Shown in pieces: positions 16,726-27,133 of a DNA stretch of 64,000 nt; position 1 is the stretch's first letter; each line of letters starts with the position of its first letter. The DNA comes from Weimeria sp002480925 (GTDB taxonomy: Bacteria; Bacillota; Clostridia; Lachnospirales; Lachnospiraceae). Location of the stretch: contig NZ_JBQHVU010000010.1 in the NCBI RefSeq assembly GCF_052064335.1, forward strand, positions 1-64,000, read 5' to 3'. The notes below the pieces were generated by a model. That model worked only from the letters and a program-made list of their open reading frames with translations, made no database searches and was not told the origin of the DNA. A program made the translations under genes and the position numbers.

Positions 16726-19700
16726 ATGAAGCAAAAAGAGACTATGAAAAAAGGAATAATGAAAAAGGCAGCATCACTTGCTCTTGCAGTGATGACATTT
16801 GCGACCTCATTTTCCTGCGATTATGCATCGATAGGGGCCTTTGCGGCAGAGGCTGTTTCTTCTTTGGGCAAAGAGACAGAGGCAGTCTCTGACGGGGACA
16901 AAGCAGCAGACATAAAAGCTTCCACAGAAAAGAAGACTAGTGAGAAAACGGAGAAGGCATCTTCTGGGATGAAGTCCATGAAGAGCAGCGTGAAGGATAG
17001 TAATCAGGAAGGCTATGCATCCGTTGACGCAATGACTGGGTCCAAGGACGGTACACTTACAGGGAAACAGGTGGGAAAATCTGGCAACTGGACAGTGAAG
17101 ATCGCGAAAAAGGATAAGGGCAGACTTGTTAAAGCAACAGTAAATGGAAAAACAGTCTACAGGCTTACCTATTTTACTGATTATAATGACACGACAGTAG
17201 ACTTCAAAAACGCACCGAAATTCGATGTTTACTATGGTAAGGATAGTACTGATACAGTTGATTTCGATAATAAGGAAGTCGTGAGAAATGGCAGCGGTAC
17301 CGGCCAGCGAAAGGGTTATATTGTATATTCAACGGATAAAAAGTTCCAGCTGTCAAATAAGAATGACAGTAACAATAAAGGAATAATCATATACTTTGAT
17401 CTGTCACTTTCTATAACGGCTGATTCGGGGTATGGTTTCTCTCTAATACGAAACGGCAATACAGACGATAAGAACAAGGTCGATTACAAGATCGGCGAAG
17501 AGGTAGGTACTGCAGAGAAGAAATACCCGTATACTGGTCAGGAGATAAAGCCAGAGGTTCTTCTGGAGACTACAGGAGATGGGAAAAAACTTCAGTGGAG
17601 TTCTGATACGAATATTGACAGCCAGGGAACGATAAAGTCGACTCTTGATTCGGGTGTGACTTCAAAGGATGCCGGAACGTACGTGATGACTGTTACCCTG
17701 CCTGATGCCTTTGATAATCAGATAGTAACTATAAGCTATGAAATAGAGCCTGCATCACTTACGTCTGATATGGTAGGCGATCAGAATGCAGTATCCTACA
17801 ATGGCAAGGAGAGAAAGGCTTCTGATAGTGATATCGACTTTACTATCAAAAAATCCTCAGGAATTGCTTTGAAAAAAGGCACAGACTATACGATAAGCTT
17901 TGACAAGACTGTAAAGAACGCCGGGACCTATACTGCGACAATAAAGGGAGAAGGCAACTATTCCGGCACAGTCAAAAAGGATTTCGTGGTATCTCCTATA
18001 GCTATAGATCAAAATCAAGTAACAGCTAAAGCCAGTGACTTGGAAAAGCTTTATGTAAATGTGCAGGATCAGACCTGGGACGGTGAAAAGCTGACCCCAA
18101 AGCCTTCATCTGTATCATACTCATTCAAGGATCTTAAGGATACTCTGAAGGAGGGAACTGACTATACAGTAAACACCGACAAGTATCTGAACAATGACAA
18201 GCCTACTACAAAGGCCAAGGCTTCGATCACATTAAATGGCAATTATAGCGGTACTATTACCAAGAATTTTAATATAGAAAAGGGCAATATAGCAAAGGCC
18301 GGTCATGTAGTAGAGATCTACAGGGATGGGGGCTGGATTACTGCCGGAACTCTGACAGGGAAGAACAGTTCGGGGAAAAACCTTGCTAAGGATGAGAGCG
18401 AAACATTAGATGCTGATTCCGCTGCATTTATCTACTTTACTCCGGTAGCGGGCGAGGTGCCTCATATAAGGATAAAGAATAAGAACGGCACTGTAATAGG
18501 AGAATCAACTGATAAGGATGATGTAAAAAGCTTCAAGGCAGACTTTCCGGTAGCTACTGGCAAGCACTGGGGAAGCGATTTCTGCAAGAACTGGACAATG
18601 ACTGTGACTGGAGATGGAAGCAGATTTTACAGTGCAAAGAAATTCGATCTGAAGCTTACTATGAAAAAACTTCCTCTCTCTGACAGCCATATATCGGTAA
18701 GGAATATCGATCTGAACGCAGAAGGCGGTCCGAAAGCGGAGGTTTACTATATACCGGATACTGGATCAGAGGTACCGCTTACTCAAAGTACAGCAGATCA
18801 GAAGAATGACTATAAGGTAAGCGTAGCCAACAGCACTGCCGGAGCAGACGCGTCTGCAGTAATTACAGCAGAAAGAGACAGCGAAAAGTATACCGGATCA
18901 AGGACCGAGAGCTCAGCGGGAAGCTACGGCTATGACCTGTCGAAGGCAGTGATCAGCAGCGATGACAGTGGTACAGACGAGCTTCATATAAGGCTTTTCG
19001 ATCCATTCACAGGAGTTGAGCTTACCAACAAGAGCAGTGGATTTACATACTATGGTGACGATATCACTCCGGTTATAATCATACAGAGGAAGACAGGAAA
19101 TAGCTATAAGCAGATCCCGCAGAGCAATTATACTGTAGATCTCCAGAAGGATCATGGCACACCGACAGACAGGAGCACCTATTATGACAACAGAGTAGTC
19201 ACAATAAATGCCAGAAGCGGTGGAGAACTCTATGGATCATATACTCTGAACTATGATATGGTAAAGCATAGCTTCGTGAAATCAGATAAAGGTAACTGGA
19301 CGACAGAAAAGTCAGATGATATCAGAATTGATACCAGCGGAGTGACTACATTTACAGATCTCGACAATATCAAAAAGGGTCTTACCATACATATGAAGCC
19401 AGCTACTCAGGGTATGCTGATGTATCTGGATGCAAATAGAAATGTAAACTATGTAGAGGATCCGACATCACAGGCTGCACAAACAGAGATAAGTAAAGCC
19501 TCTATCTATTGGACTGCTCCATCGGTCGGAGGAGACGGAACTCTTCTCAAACTGGATGATGACTACACTGTAAGATTTTACGCTGATAAGACTGGCCAGG
19601 CAGAGACTGGAAAGGTAGTAATTGCCGGAAATGGAAACTATAAGAACGAGGTAGTGCTTGATCTTGGGAAGCAGAACCTTGGAGGAGATGATTTCTATGT

Positions 19701-22700
19701 AAGCGTAAACGGCAAGGAATATTACAATAATCCTGATGACCTTGCCGACAGCAATTACACCGGGGATGCGATCCTGCCTGAGGTCGAGGTCTATAAGAAG
19801 GCAATAGGAAAGAACCAGAATCCAGAGAAGCTTACAGAGAAAACTGACTACTGGCTCGAGTATATAAATGCAGACAATGTAAAGGTCGACAGAGACGGTA
19901 ATCTGGTAGATGATGATGGTAATCCGGTAGATGATGACGGTAATAAAGTGACGTCTGGTGCTTCTGGCTATGTCCCAAAGAAAGATGCTTTCAAGACTCC
20001 GGGTGACTACAAGATTATAATCCGGGCAAAGGCAAAAAAGTCTGCGGACGGCAAAGATGAAAGCAAATATTTCGGCACCAGGACCCTAAACTATAAGATT
20101 GTCGGAAGCAGCTCGACTCTGGTGGCGAAATTTAACAAGCCAAGTGTAAGCTATAATAAGGAAGATACACAGAAACCTGACTTCGAAAGTGGCGGAACAA
20201 GTGGATTCTCTCTTAAGGTAACGGCTGACGGGAAGCTGTTGGAAAGAAGCACCGATAATGGTAGCAGTGGCGATTATACAGCCGAATGTGCTGATGATCT
20301 GACCGAACCAGGTATCAAGACCTATACGATTACCGGTATCAATAAGTACGCCGGACAGGTCACTACCGCATCCTATAAGGTAACTGTGGCTATGTCGGAG
20401 CTTTACAAGTCGGAGGCTGATGGTGCCCTTCTTCTATCAGATCCGGACATGCATGATAAGACAAGCATTACCATGTACTATGACGGAAGTGCAGCTGTAA
20501 AGGATCAGAAAGGAAATATATATGATCCGGCGTCCGTGACGATAAAGACTGCGACAAATAATACTCTCTATAAGGACACCGATTATGATGTACTTATAGA
20601 CGGTGTAATTGATGCGACGGATCGTCTGTGCTCGGCAGGAAGCCATACTGTTGAGTACAGGGGTGTCGGAGCGGTCATTGGTTCGTTTACCGTCACAGTA
20701 AATGTAGTAAACACCAGAGCAGGACTTAAGTGGAGCGGAGACTCGACTACCAAGGGCGGAGATTCGCAAGACCTTATCCTGCCATGGAGATCTGAGGGAT
20801 ATACACTGGGGCAGGGAGCTATGTCTCTCTACAAGCTGATAAACGGATCACGTGTAGATGTGACTGATCTGGGATCTAATGATACGATAAAAGTAGATGA
20901 TAAAATAATAACGGATCCTTCAAAATGGTCATGGAAGGATGTAGATGGAAAGAAGCATACCATAAAGATACAGGGACCTCAGGGTTCGACAGACGTATCT
21001 ACCCTTACATTTACCATAGAGTATGATCTTTCGCAGGCATCAATAGTCCTTGGGATAGCTGAATCGAATCCATTTACCGGAGAGGATGTCTTTGGGACAC
21101 CACCTGACCTAAGCAAGATAAAGGTCTATACGGACGCAAGCAAGTCTAAACAGCTTACATACAATACGGATTATAAGATATCCAGAAAGTATACGACTGA
21201 TACATCTGCAACAGACGGAAAGTTTGTAAATGCCGGAACTATAAAGGTGGGCCTCGAGGAGGTGCCGCTTCACAGCACCTTCTTCACGGGCAACAAGCCT
21301 GAGGAATCCTATACCATCACTCCGCTAAAGGAGAATGATAAGTATGGGCTGACAAAGAAACCTATAAAGACATTTACATATAATGGAGAAAGACAGGAGC
21401 TTTCTGCTGCTGACTTTGCCGGAATGGTAACCTACGATGGCAAGACTCTTGAATATGGAAAGGACTATACGGTTTCCTTCCCTGATGATTGTACCAATGT
21501 AGGAGAAAAGTGGATCATTGTAAACGGAAAGGGCAACTACGACGGGTCAAGGACCTTTTCGGGAGCCTTTGAGATAAAACCTTATGATCTGGAGAAAAAC
21601 TCAGATAAGGTCAGTATCGATGACCAGTACTACACTGGAAAGGCTATAGTTCCGGTTACGATAAAGGTCAAAGACGTTAAGGGCGATCTGAGGCTTGGAA
21701 CCGATTATTCGGCCACAAACGGAAAGAACAATATAGAGATAGGTACCAAGGCACAGGTCGATATCACAGGTAGCGGCAACTTCACTGGCACAGTACAGGC
21801 AAAAAGCTTTACGATAACAAGGCTTGACCTTGGAAGCTACGAGCCTGAGGTCACTGAAGCGACCTATAACAAGGGAGCCTCTGTCGGAGTCGATTCGCAC
21901 ATCAAGGTATTCATACCTGATGGTGATGGAAGGATCCAGCTGAAAAGAGGAACTCATTATACCCTGCTCTTTGAAAAGGGAGGCTCACAGACAGCAACTG
22001 ATCCTACGGACGCAGGAGACTATAAGGTTACTATAAGTGCGGTAAAGGGAAACAATTATGTAACCGGAGTAAAGACTGTAAATTTCAAGGTTAATCCGCT
22101 TTCAATAGAGGATTATAAGAGTCAGTTCTCTGTAGAGAATGCTGAATGGACTGGCAATGCTGTGACTCCTAAGGTGACTCTAAATGGAAAGGCTCTTGAT
22201 AGTAGCTACAAGGTAAGCTATTCGAATAATACGGATGCCTGCGGTAAAAGCCGTGATGAGATGGTGACATTCGATCCGAACTTCGATGAGAATCTTCTGC
22301 CTACAGCGACTATCGTAGGGAATGGCAACTATGTAGGAACGATAAAGCTTCACTTCAGGATAGGGCATCCTTTCAGCGAAGCGACCATAACGGCTACGAC
22401 TAACAATACCCTGCGTTACAACGGCAGTGAGCAGAAGAGAGACTACAGGGTTTCATACAGTGATAATGGCCAGATGAAGACACTTGAGTCTTCAAGATAC
22501 AATGTCAGGTATCCTGATAATGTGACAGATGCCGGTGATAAGGTCGTGACCTTTACAGCCAATGGCGGACCGCTTTATGGTACTGCAACTGCTGTATACA
22601 CAATCTATCCGGTACAGGGCAGCACCTGGACTGCTGAATTTACCAACCTGACTATGGATTCGAGCGGTATGTATGTGACCCAGTATCAGGGGGCACCGAT

Positions 22701-24390
22701 CACTCCTGAGGTCAAGGCCTATGTACTGACCTCAGCCGGACAGAGGAATGAGATCCCTCTGAAGCCGAGCGAGATCACCTACAAGGACAACAGCAGTGCC
22801 GGAACAGCCAGCGTTACCATAAAGCCAAACAACTATGAGGGCAGCAAGGTTCTATACTTCAAGATACTCGGAGTGGATATCTCAGGGGATAATGTATATG
22901 CAGCCTTCACAGACGGCATCACAAGGAGACAGTATACTGGATCAGCTATCACGCCGGCCCTTACGGTTACCTTCTCTGGTAATGCAGGAACCGTGAATCT
23001 GACTAAGGATAAGGACTATTCAGTCACCTATTCGAACAACACGAATGCAGGAAAGGCAGGCGTGAAGATCACAGGAATCGGAAATTACAGCGGAAGCAAG
23101 GAACTTGATTTTGCTATATTTGCAAATCTAAACGACAAGACTTCTGTATTTACGATACCTAAGCAGATGTATACGGGCGAGCCTATAACGGAGCTCTCCG
23201 GTGCCACTATCAAGGCCGGAGGAAATGATCTGAAGGCTGGTAGCGACTATACTCTTGCGATCACCTCGACAGATGCTTTCCGTACAAAGGGAACGGCTAT
23301 CTTTACAGCTCAGGGACAGTACTACGAGGGTACGAGGACAGTGCAGTTCGAGATCGGAAATGACGCTTCCATGTATAATATCCTTGGAGTCGCTGCAAGC
23401 TATGTATATGATCATCAGGCACACAAGCCGGTGCCGGTAGTGACAGACAAGCAGGGTCAGGTATATGCAGTAGATTCTGTGACCTACCAGAGCACAAGCG
23501 ACGGAGACAGCTGTATAAATGCCGGTAATGTAAAGATGACTATAGCTATTACAAGCCATGGCCAGAGCGTAAGCATACCATACAACTATGTGATCGAGCC
23601 TAGAAATATCAATACTGCCACATTTACTCCGATCGGAGATGTGGATTACAATGGTAAGGCCCATACACCATCTGTAAGGATTACCGAGGGCACAAGACTT
23701 CTGACGAAGGCATCCACAGATTCCGATGGATCTGCGGACTATGTGGTGACATATTATAATAATATTTATCCTGGAACGGCTCAGGTGACTGTGACAGGTA
23801 TAAATAACTATACAGGAAGCTCCAACCTTTACTTCAGCATCAATGTGAAGGCTGCTCCTCAGATGATAGTTACAGCAATGCCTAGCGGCAGACTGAAAGT
23901 CACATGGAAGAAGGTAAGCGGTGTAAGCGGCTACAGACTTTTCTATACACCTGATGGCGGAAGCCAGAAGCAGGTCAATGTCTCGAAGAACAGGAAGTCG
24001 ACCTATCTGACAGGCCTCACAAGAGGAGTTGTATATACAGTCGGTGTACAGAGCTATATTACCGCTAACGGTGTAAATGGCTACAGTACCGCATCAGTAC
24101 AGCAGATTGCCACATCCACCAAGAAGCCGACCATCACCTCGCTTAAGAAGACGAGCAGCACCAGTGTTAAAATAAGCTGGAAGAAGGTTACAAATGCGAC
24201 CGCCTATATGGTCTACAGAAAGGCCGGAAGCGGAAAGTGGAAGAGAGTAGCAACGACAAAGAGTACATCCTATACCAACAAGGGGCTGAAGCACGGAAGT
24301 AAATATACTTACAAGGTGATCTCCTACAAGCAGTCAGGAGTGAAGAGAAGCTTCAGTATGTATTCGACAGGAAAGTCGGTAAGGGTATAG
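16726..24390 (+). CDS. giant exported repeat protein with MBG-like and Fn3 domains
   Basis: 2,554 residues, start fixed by GGAGG six bases upstream. N-terminal signal peptide (ASLALAVMTFATSFSCDYASIGAFAAEA). From about 250 onward it is a chain of roughly 70- to 100-residue beta modules, each with a Y(N/T)G opening, GTDYT(V/I)-x-(Y/F), NAGTYT and a closing GNYSGT motif, typical of MBG/YDG-like adhesin domains. Around residue 1065 are three acidic DxDGN-like loops (possible Ca2+ sites). Two fibronectin type III domains close the protein (about 2380-2554, SGRLKVTWKKVSGVSGYRLFY and TSVKISWKKVTNATAYMVYR). No LPXTG-like motif, membrane anchor or SLH domain is seen, so how it stays at the cell surface is unclear. 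Likely an adhesin or matrix protein. Confidence 0.9.
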   Translation: MKQKETMKKGIMKKAASLALAVMTFATSFSCDYASIGAFAAEAVSSLGKETEAVSDGDKAADIKASTEKKTSEKTEKASSGMKSMKSSVKDSNQEGYASVDAMTGSKDGTLTGKQVGKSGNWTVKIAKKDKGRLVKATVNGKTVYRLTYFTDYNDTTVDFKNAPKFDVYYGKDSTDTVDFDNKEVVRNGSGTGQRKGYIVYSTDKKFQLSNKNDSNNKGIIIYFDLSLSITADSGYGFSLIRNGNTDDKNKVDYKIGEEVGTAEKKYPYTGQEIKPEVLLETTGDGKKLQWSSDTNIDSQGTIKSTLDSGVTSKDAGTYVMTVTLPDAFDNQIVTISYEIEPASLTSDMVGDQNAVSYNGKERKASDSDIDFTIKKSSGIALKKGTDYTISFDKTVKNAGTYTATIKGEGNYSGTVKKDFVVSPIAIDQNQVTAKASDLEKLYVNVQDQTWDGEKLTPKPSSVSYSFKDLKDTLKEGTDYTVNTDKYLNNDKPTTKAKASITLNGNYSGTITKNFNIEKGNIAKAGHVVEIYRDGGWITAGTLTGKNSSGKNLAKDESETLDADSAAFIYFTPVAGEVPHIRIKNKNGTVIGESTDKDDVKSFKADFPVATGKHWGSDFCKNWTMTVTGDGSRFYSAKKFDLKLTMKKLPLSDSHISVRNIDLNAEGGPKAEVYYIPDTGSEVPLTQSTADQKNDYKVSVANSTAGADASAVITAERDSEKYTGSRTESSAGSYGYDLSKAVISSDDSGTDELHIRLFDPFTGVELTNKSSGFTYYGDDITPVIIIQRKTGNSYKQIPQSNYTVDLQKDHGTPTDRSTYYDNRVVTINARSGGELYGSYTLNYDMVKHSFVKSDKGNWTTEKSDDIRIDTSGVTTFTDLDNIKKGLTIHMKPATQGMLMYLDANRNVNYVEDPTSQAAQTEISKASIYWTAPSVGGDGTLLKLDDDYTVRFYADKTGQAETGKVVIAGNGNYKNEVVLDLGKQNLGGDDFYVSVNGKEYYNNPDDLADSNYTGDAILPEVEVYKKAIGKNQNPEKLTEKTDYWLEYINADNVKVDRDGNLVDDDGNPVDDDGNKVTSGASGYVPKKDAFKTPGDYKIIIRAKAKKSADGKDESKYFGTRTLNYKIVGSSSTLVAKFNKPSVSYNKEDTQKPDFESGGTSGFSLKVTADGKLLERSTDNGSSGDYTAECADDLTEPGIKTYTITGINKYAGQVTTASYKVTVAMSELYKSEADGALLLSDPDMHDKTSITMYYDGSAAVKDQKGNIYDPASVTIKTATNNTLYKDTDYDVLIDGVIDATDRLCSAGSHTVEYRGVGAVIGSFTVTVNVVNTRAGLKWSGDSTTKGGDSQDLILPWRSEGYTLGQGAMSLYKLINGSRVDVTDLGSNDTIKVDDKIITDPSKWSWKDVDGKKHTIKIQGPQGSTDVSTLTFTIEYDLSQASIVLGIAESNPFTGEDVFGTPPDLSKIKVYTDASKSKQLTYNTDYKISRKYTTDTSATDGKFVNAGTIKVGLEEVPLHSTFFTGNKPEESYTITPLKENDKYGLTKKPIKTFTYNGERQELSAADFAGMVTYDGKTLEYGKDYTVSFPDDCTNVGEKWIIVNGKGNYDGSRTFSGAFEIKPYDLEKNSDKVSIDDQYYTGKAIVPVTIKVKDVKGDLRLGTDYSATNGKNNIEIGTKAQVDITGSGNFTGTVQAKSFTITRLDLGSYEPEVTEATYNKGASVGVDSHIKVFIPDGDGRIQLKRGTHYTLLFEKGGSQTATDPTDAGDYKVTISAVKGNNYVTGVKTVNFKVNPLSIEDYKSQFSVENAEWTGNAVTPKVTLNGKALDSSYKVSYSNNTDACGKSRDEMVTFDPNFDENLLPTATIVGNGNYVGTIKLHFRIGHPFSEATITATTNNTLRYNGSEQKRDYRVSYSDNGQMKTLESSRYNVRYPDNVTDAGDKVVTFTANGGPLYGTATAVYTIYPVQGSTWTAEFTNLTMDSSGMYVTQYQGAPITPEVKAYVLTSAGQRNEIPLKPSEITYKDNSSAGTASVTIKPNNYEGSKVLYFKILGVDISGDNVYAAFTDGITRRQYTGSAITPALTVTFSGNAGTVNLTKDKDYSVTYSNNTNAGKAGVKITGIGNYSGSKELDFAIFANLNDKTSVFTIPKQMYTGEPITELSGATIKAGGNDLKAGSDYTLAITSTDAFRTKGTAIFTAQGQYYEGTRTVQFEIGNDASMYNILGVAASYVYDHQAHKPVPVVTDKQGQVYAVDSVTYQSTSDGDSCINAGNVKMTIAITSHGQSVSIPYNYVIEPRNINTATFTPIGDVDYNGKAHTPSVRITEGTRLLTKASTDSDGSADYVVTYYNNIYPGTAQVTVTGINNYTGSSNLYFSINVKAAPQMIVTAMPSGRLKVTWKKVSGVSGYRLFYTPDGGSQKQVNVSKNRKSTYLTGLTRGVVYTVGVQSYITANGVNGYSTASVQQIATSTKKPTITSLKKTSSTSVKISWKKVTNATAYMVYRKAGSGKWKRVATTKSTSYTNKGLKHGSKYTYKVISYKQSGVKRSFSMYSTGKSVRV

Positions 24391-24420
24391 GGACTAGTCC
24401 CTACCCCCTAAGCCCTAATA

Positions 24421-24454
24421 AAAAAAGGACCAGGTATTTTACCTGGTCCTTTTT
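24421..24454. terminator. bidirectional terminator
   Basis: AAAAAGGACCAGGT pairs with ACCTGGTCCTTTTT around ATTTT. It serves the giant gene on the plus strand and the LRR gene on the minus strand. A near-identical design occurs at 54114-54147. Confidence 0.9.
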
Positions 24455-24455
24455 A

Positions 24456-25793
24456 TTATGCCTGTTTTGTCTGTTTCTTTACTATACTGTACTTGCGTTT
24501 GTTGCCCCAGATCATGATGAAGACTCCGAGCAGGAAGATGCATGCACAGAATATGTATCTGATGTCGATCTCGATATCGGCGGTCTTCGGTGTCAGGTCC
24601 TTGCCGCCAGAGGCAGGCCCGCGTCCGCCGGAGCTGCCAGAGCCTGAGATGGATCCATTGTTGCCTCCTCCGGCGTCTCCGCTGGCTGAGTGGGTCTTCC
24701 TGTTACTCTTACTGCCACCAGAAGGATTATCGTTATTGGAATTGCTGCCACCAGAAGGATTATCGGGATCATCGTTTTTGGAATTGCTGCCTCCTGAAGG
24801 AGAATCAGGATCATCGTTATTAGTGATGCCACTGTCAGGAGAATCAGGATCGTCGTTATTAGTGAGCCCGGATGATGAGCTGCTGCCATTTGCGCTTGAG
24901 GAGCTGGAGCCGTGTCCGGCGTCAAGAGCTATGAAGGCGATGCCGTTGGACCTGGTGTAGGTCTGGGCGGCGCTCTTCTGGTAACCGTACATCTCGGAAG
25001 GCTTCCAGCTACCCTGTGAGCCGATGCTTACGACGCTCTTCGGGATAGTGATCGAGGTCACTCTTGAATTGGTGAAAGCGCCGGATTCGATCGCATCAGC
25101 AGAGTTGGGTAAGCTGACTGAGCGGATATTCCTGTTGTATGAAAAGGCACCGGCACCAATGGTCCTTGTATTGGCTGAGAAGGATACCGATGACTTACCG
25201 GGAGGGACCAGGATAAGCCTTGTCCCTGAAGCGTTGTAGAGACATCCGTCGTAGGATGAATAAAAGCTGTTCGAGGCCGATATGGATGTCAGATTGTTGC
25301 ATTCGGCAAAGGCATTTGTGCTTATGGAGCTTACAGCACCCGGTATCGTGACCGAGCCAAGCGAAGCGCATCCGTAGAATGCCTGGGATCCGATCCCTGT
25401 GACAGTAGACGGGATAGAAACCGATGTAAGGCTCATGCAGTTCTGAAAGGTCTCAGCCGGAATGCCTGATACCCTGCCAAGAGTCACGGTCCGGAGATTG
25501 GTAGCGCCCTTGAAGACGCCACTTCCCAGAGTCCTGACTGAATTCGGCAGAGAGACGTTGGTGATCTTTGAGTTGTTGGCAAAGACACCGGAATCGATGC
25601 TTGTGACGCCGTCAGGCACCTGTACAGACCCTCCCGAGCCCTGATAGGACTTGAGCACGGTGCCGGAATCGTTTAAGACAAATCCGGCATCGGTGGTTTT
25701 ATCGGCTTTACTGTTATGAAAGGTGAAGACCCATACAGCCATGATAAGAGCGGCGGTGATAAGTATCCACCCGGCTTTCGTACTTTTTGTCAT
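24456..25793 (-). CDS. BspA-like leucine-rich-repeat surface protein with sorting-like tail
   Basis: 445 residues. N-terminal hydrophobic anchor/signal (AGWILITAALIMAVWVFTF). Residues about 55-265 are LRR_5-type repeats such as LPNSVRTLGSGVFKGATNLRT, and IPSTVTGIGSQAFYGC. A Gly/Ser/Asn/Asp/Pro-rich linker with repeated NNDDPDSP/NPSGGS units spans about 290-395. The tail is TPKTAD (401-406), a hydrophobic helix and NKRK: the layout of a sortase signal, with A in place of G. The class B sortase just upstream on the same strand is the obvious partner. It has its own near-consensus promoter. Likely cell-wall-attached protein; ligand unknown. Confidence 0.87.
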   Translation of the reverse strand: MTKSTKAGWILITAALIMAVWVFTFHNSKADKTTDAGFVLNDSGTVLKSYQGSGGSVQVPDGVTSIDSGVFANNSKITNVSLPNSVRTLGSGVFKGATNLRTVTLGRVSGIPAETFQNCMSLTSVSIPSTVTGIGSQAFYGCASLGSVTIPGAVSSISTNAFAECNNLTSISASNSFYSSYDGCLYNASGTRLILVPPGKSSVSFSANTRTIGAGAFSYNRNIRSVSLPNSADAIESGAFTNSRVTSITIPKSVVSIGSQGSWKPSEMYGYQKSAAQTYTRSNGIAFIALDAGHGSSSSSANGSSSSSGLTNNDDPDSPDSGITNNDDPDSPSGGSNSKNDDPDNPSGGSNSNNDNPSGGSKSNRKTHSASGDAGGGNNGSISGSGSSGGRGPASGGKDLTPKTADIEIDIRYIFCACIFLLGVFIMIWGNKRKYSIVKKQTKQA

Positions 25794-25839
25794 TTTACTT
25801 CCCTGATAATTATCATGATTTCCGTAATTCGTACTCCTT

Positions 25840-25868
25840 ATTATACTTTAAAACCGCGATTCTTTCAA
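25840..25868 (-). promoter_or_regulatory. promoter of the LRR gene
   Basis: On the minus strand TTGAAA, 17-base spacer, TATAAT. A 12-bp palindrome TGATAATTATCA (25804-25815) lies in the leader and could be an operator. Confidence 0.8.
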
Positions 25869-25884
25869 TAGACAGGTAGGATTT

Positions 25885-27126
25885 CTAGCTTCTTCTTGCA
25901 ACAATAAAAAGCCTGCCGTCCTCGACATAATTGTTGCAGGTAGAAAGAGTCAGAAGCTCGTCGCCGGGCTTTGCGTCAAGGCCGCCGTTCACGACCATAC
26001 CGCCTACGCTTGCGGTGAAGGCGTCCCATTCGCTTTCATTCTTTGCCTGAATGAAGTTGTAGTAACGGAAGCTGTCGTCGTCCGAGGACTGGACCTTTGC
26101 CAGACAGACAGCCATGACCTCATATTCGCGGTGCTCGTAGATGGTGTCAAACTTTATGGTCTGGTGGCTGTTGAAATACTTCTCATTGAGATACTTCTTC
26201 AGGCAGCCGAACATGGACCCGTTTCGCATATTATGACCATATATGATCGTGTTTGTCGTGGGATTTATCGCATCGGAACGGTAGTCCATGAAGAGAGCGC
26301 CCTGATTGCTGTTGGTCCCGTCAAAGGCATGGGAAAGATAGTAGGAATTGTCCTTCTTTCTCTGCATCACAGGGTAGTTAATGTCGGTTCCGTCTATACG
26401 CAGCCAGCCTATAAGCTCAGGATGGGCTTTCTTAAGGGATCTGTAGTCCTTTAGGACAGTCAGATCCTTTTCCTTTACAGTCTTCTTATGCTTGAATGGA
26501 TCCTTACCCTTGAGGTCGGCGGACTTTTCAGTGGTGGCAGACCCGCCGGATGACTGTGATGCCCTTGCGTCGGCAAGGGTCTGCTTCTGAGCCTCCTTCA
26601 GACGTCTGGTATTCAGATAATCGTCCAGCTGGCGGAAACCGAAGTAGGCGAAAAGCACACAAGCAGCAGTGATGACAGCCATACCGAGAAAGCGCTGGTG
26701 CTTTACTGCGCCCTCGGCGGTATCGACTACCTCCTTGTCACGAAGCAGTCCCACGGATTTGTCAGCGACCTTGTCGCCCAGATGCGCGAAGAAATCATGA
26801 CCTATCTGAGTCTTGAAAACTATCTCGCCGTCACGGATAGTATTATAGAGACGAAGGACAAGAGCCGGGTCATCCATATCTATCCTTTTCTCTATCAGGG
26901 CGATCTTTTCCTTATCCTCCATTCCGTCACGGTATTCATGGTATGAATCGAAGATATAGTCACCAAGACGGAATTTCCGGAGACCGTCTATTTCCACAAG
27001 ACCGTCAGAGGATGTCATTTCCTCTTTTCTGTCAGTGCCATCATCGAGACCGGCCTCTATGCGGGACTCCTTTTTTTCTTTTTCTATATAAGGCTTCATA
27101 GCCTCTGCAATCTCTTTTTCTCTCAT
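25885..27126 (-). CDS. class B sortase with long cytoplasmic N-terminal region
   Basis: 413 residues. Catalytic domain in the C-terminal 190 residues: His298 in IIYGHNM, Cys397 in TLSTCNN, and Arg405 in DGRLFIVA, the class B transpeptidase triad. One membrane helix at about 146-164. Unlike ordinary sortases, which have a short N-terminus, about 145 charged residues precede the helix and should lie in the cytoplasm; this part contains an acidic segment and no recognised domain. A Ser/Thr/Lys linker (185-220) follows the helix. No ribosome site is present; the ATG lies seven bases after a -10-like element. Probably anchors the LRR protein encoded downstream. Confidence 0.92.
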   Translation of the reverse strand: MREKEIAEAMKPYIEKEKKESRIEAGLDDGTDRKEEMTSSDGLVEIDGLRKFRLGDYIFDSYHEYRDGMEDKEKIALIEKRIDMDDPALVLRLYNTIRDGEIVFKTQIGHDFFAHLGDKVADKSVGLLRDKEVVDTAEGAVKHQRFLGMAVITAACVLFAYFGFRQLDDYLNTRRLKEAQKQTLADARASQSSGGSATTEKSADLKGKDPFKHKKTVKEKDLTVLKDYRSLKKAHPELIGWLRIDGTDINYPVMQRKKDNSYYLSHAFDGTNSNQGALFMDYRSDAINPTTNTIIYGHNMRNGSMFGCLKKYLNEKYFNSHQTIKFDTIYEHREYEVMAVCLAKVQSSDDDSFRYYNFIQAKNESEWDAFTASVGGMVVNGGLDAKPGDELLTLSTCNNYVEDGRLFIVARRS

Positions 27127-27133
27127 GGCAAAT

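Noticed and set aside
24270..24390. Sortase signal at the end of the giant protein
   Set aside because: The protein ends in a Fn3 domain (STGKSVRV) with no hydrophobic helix or basic tail.
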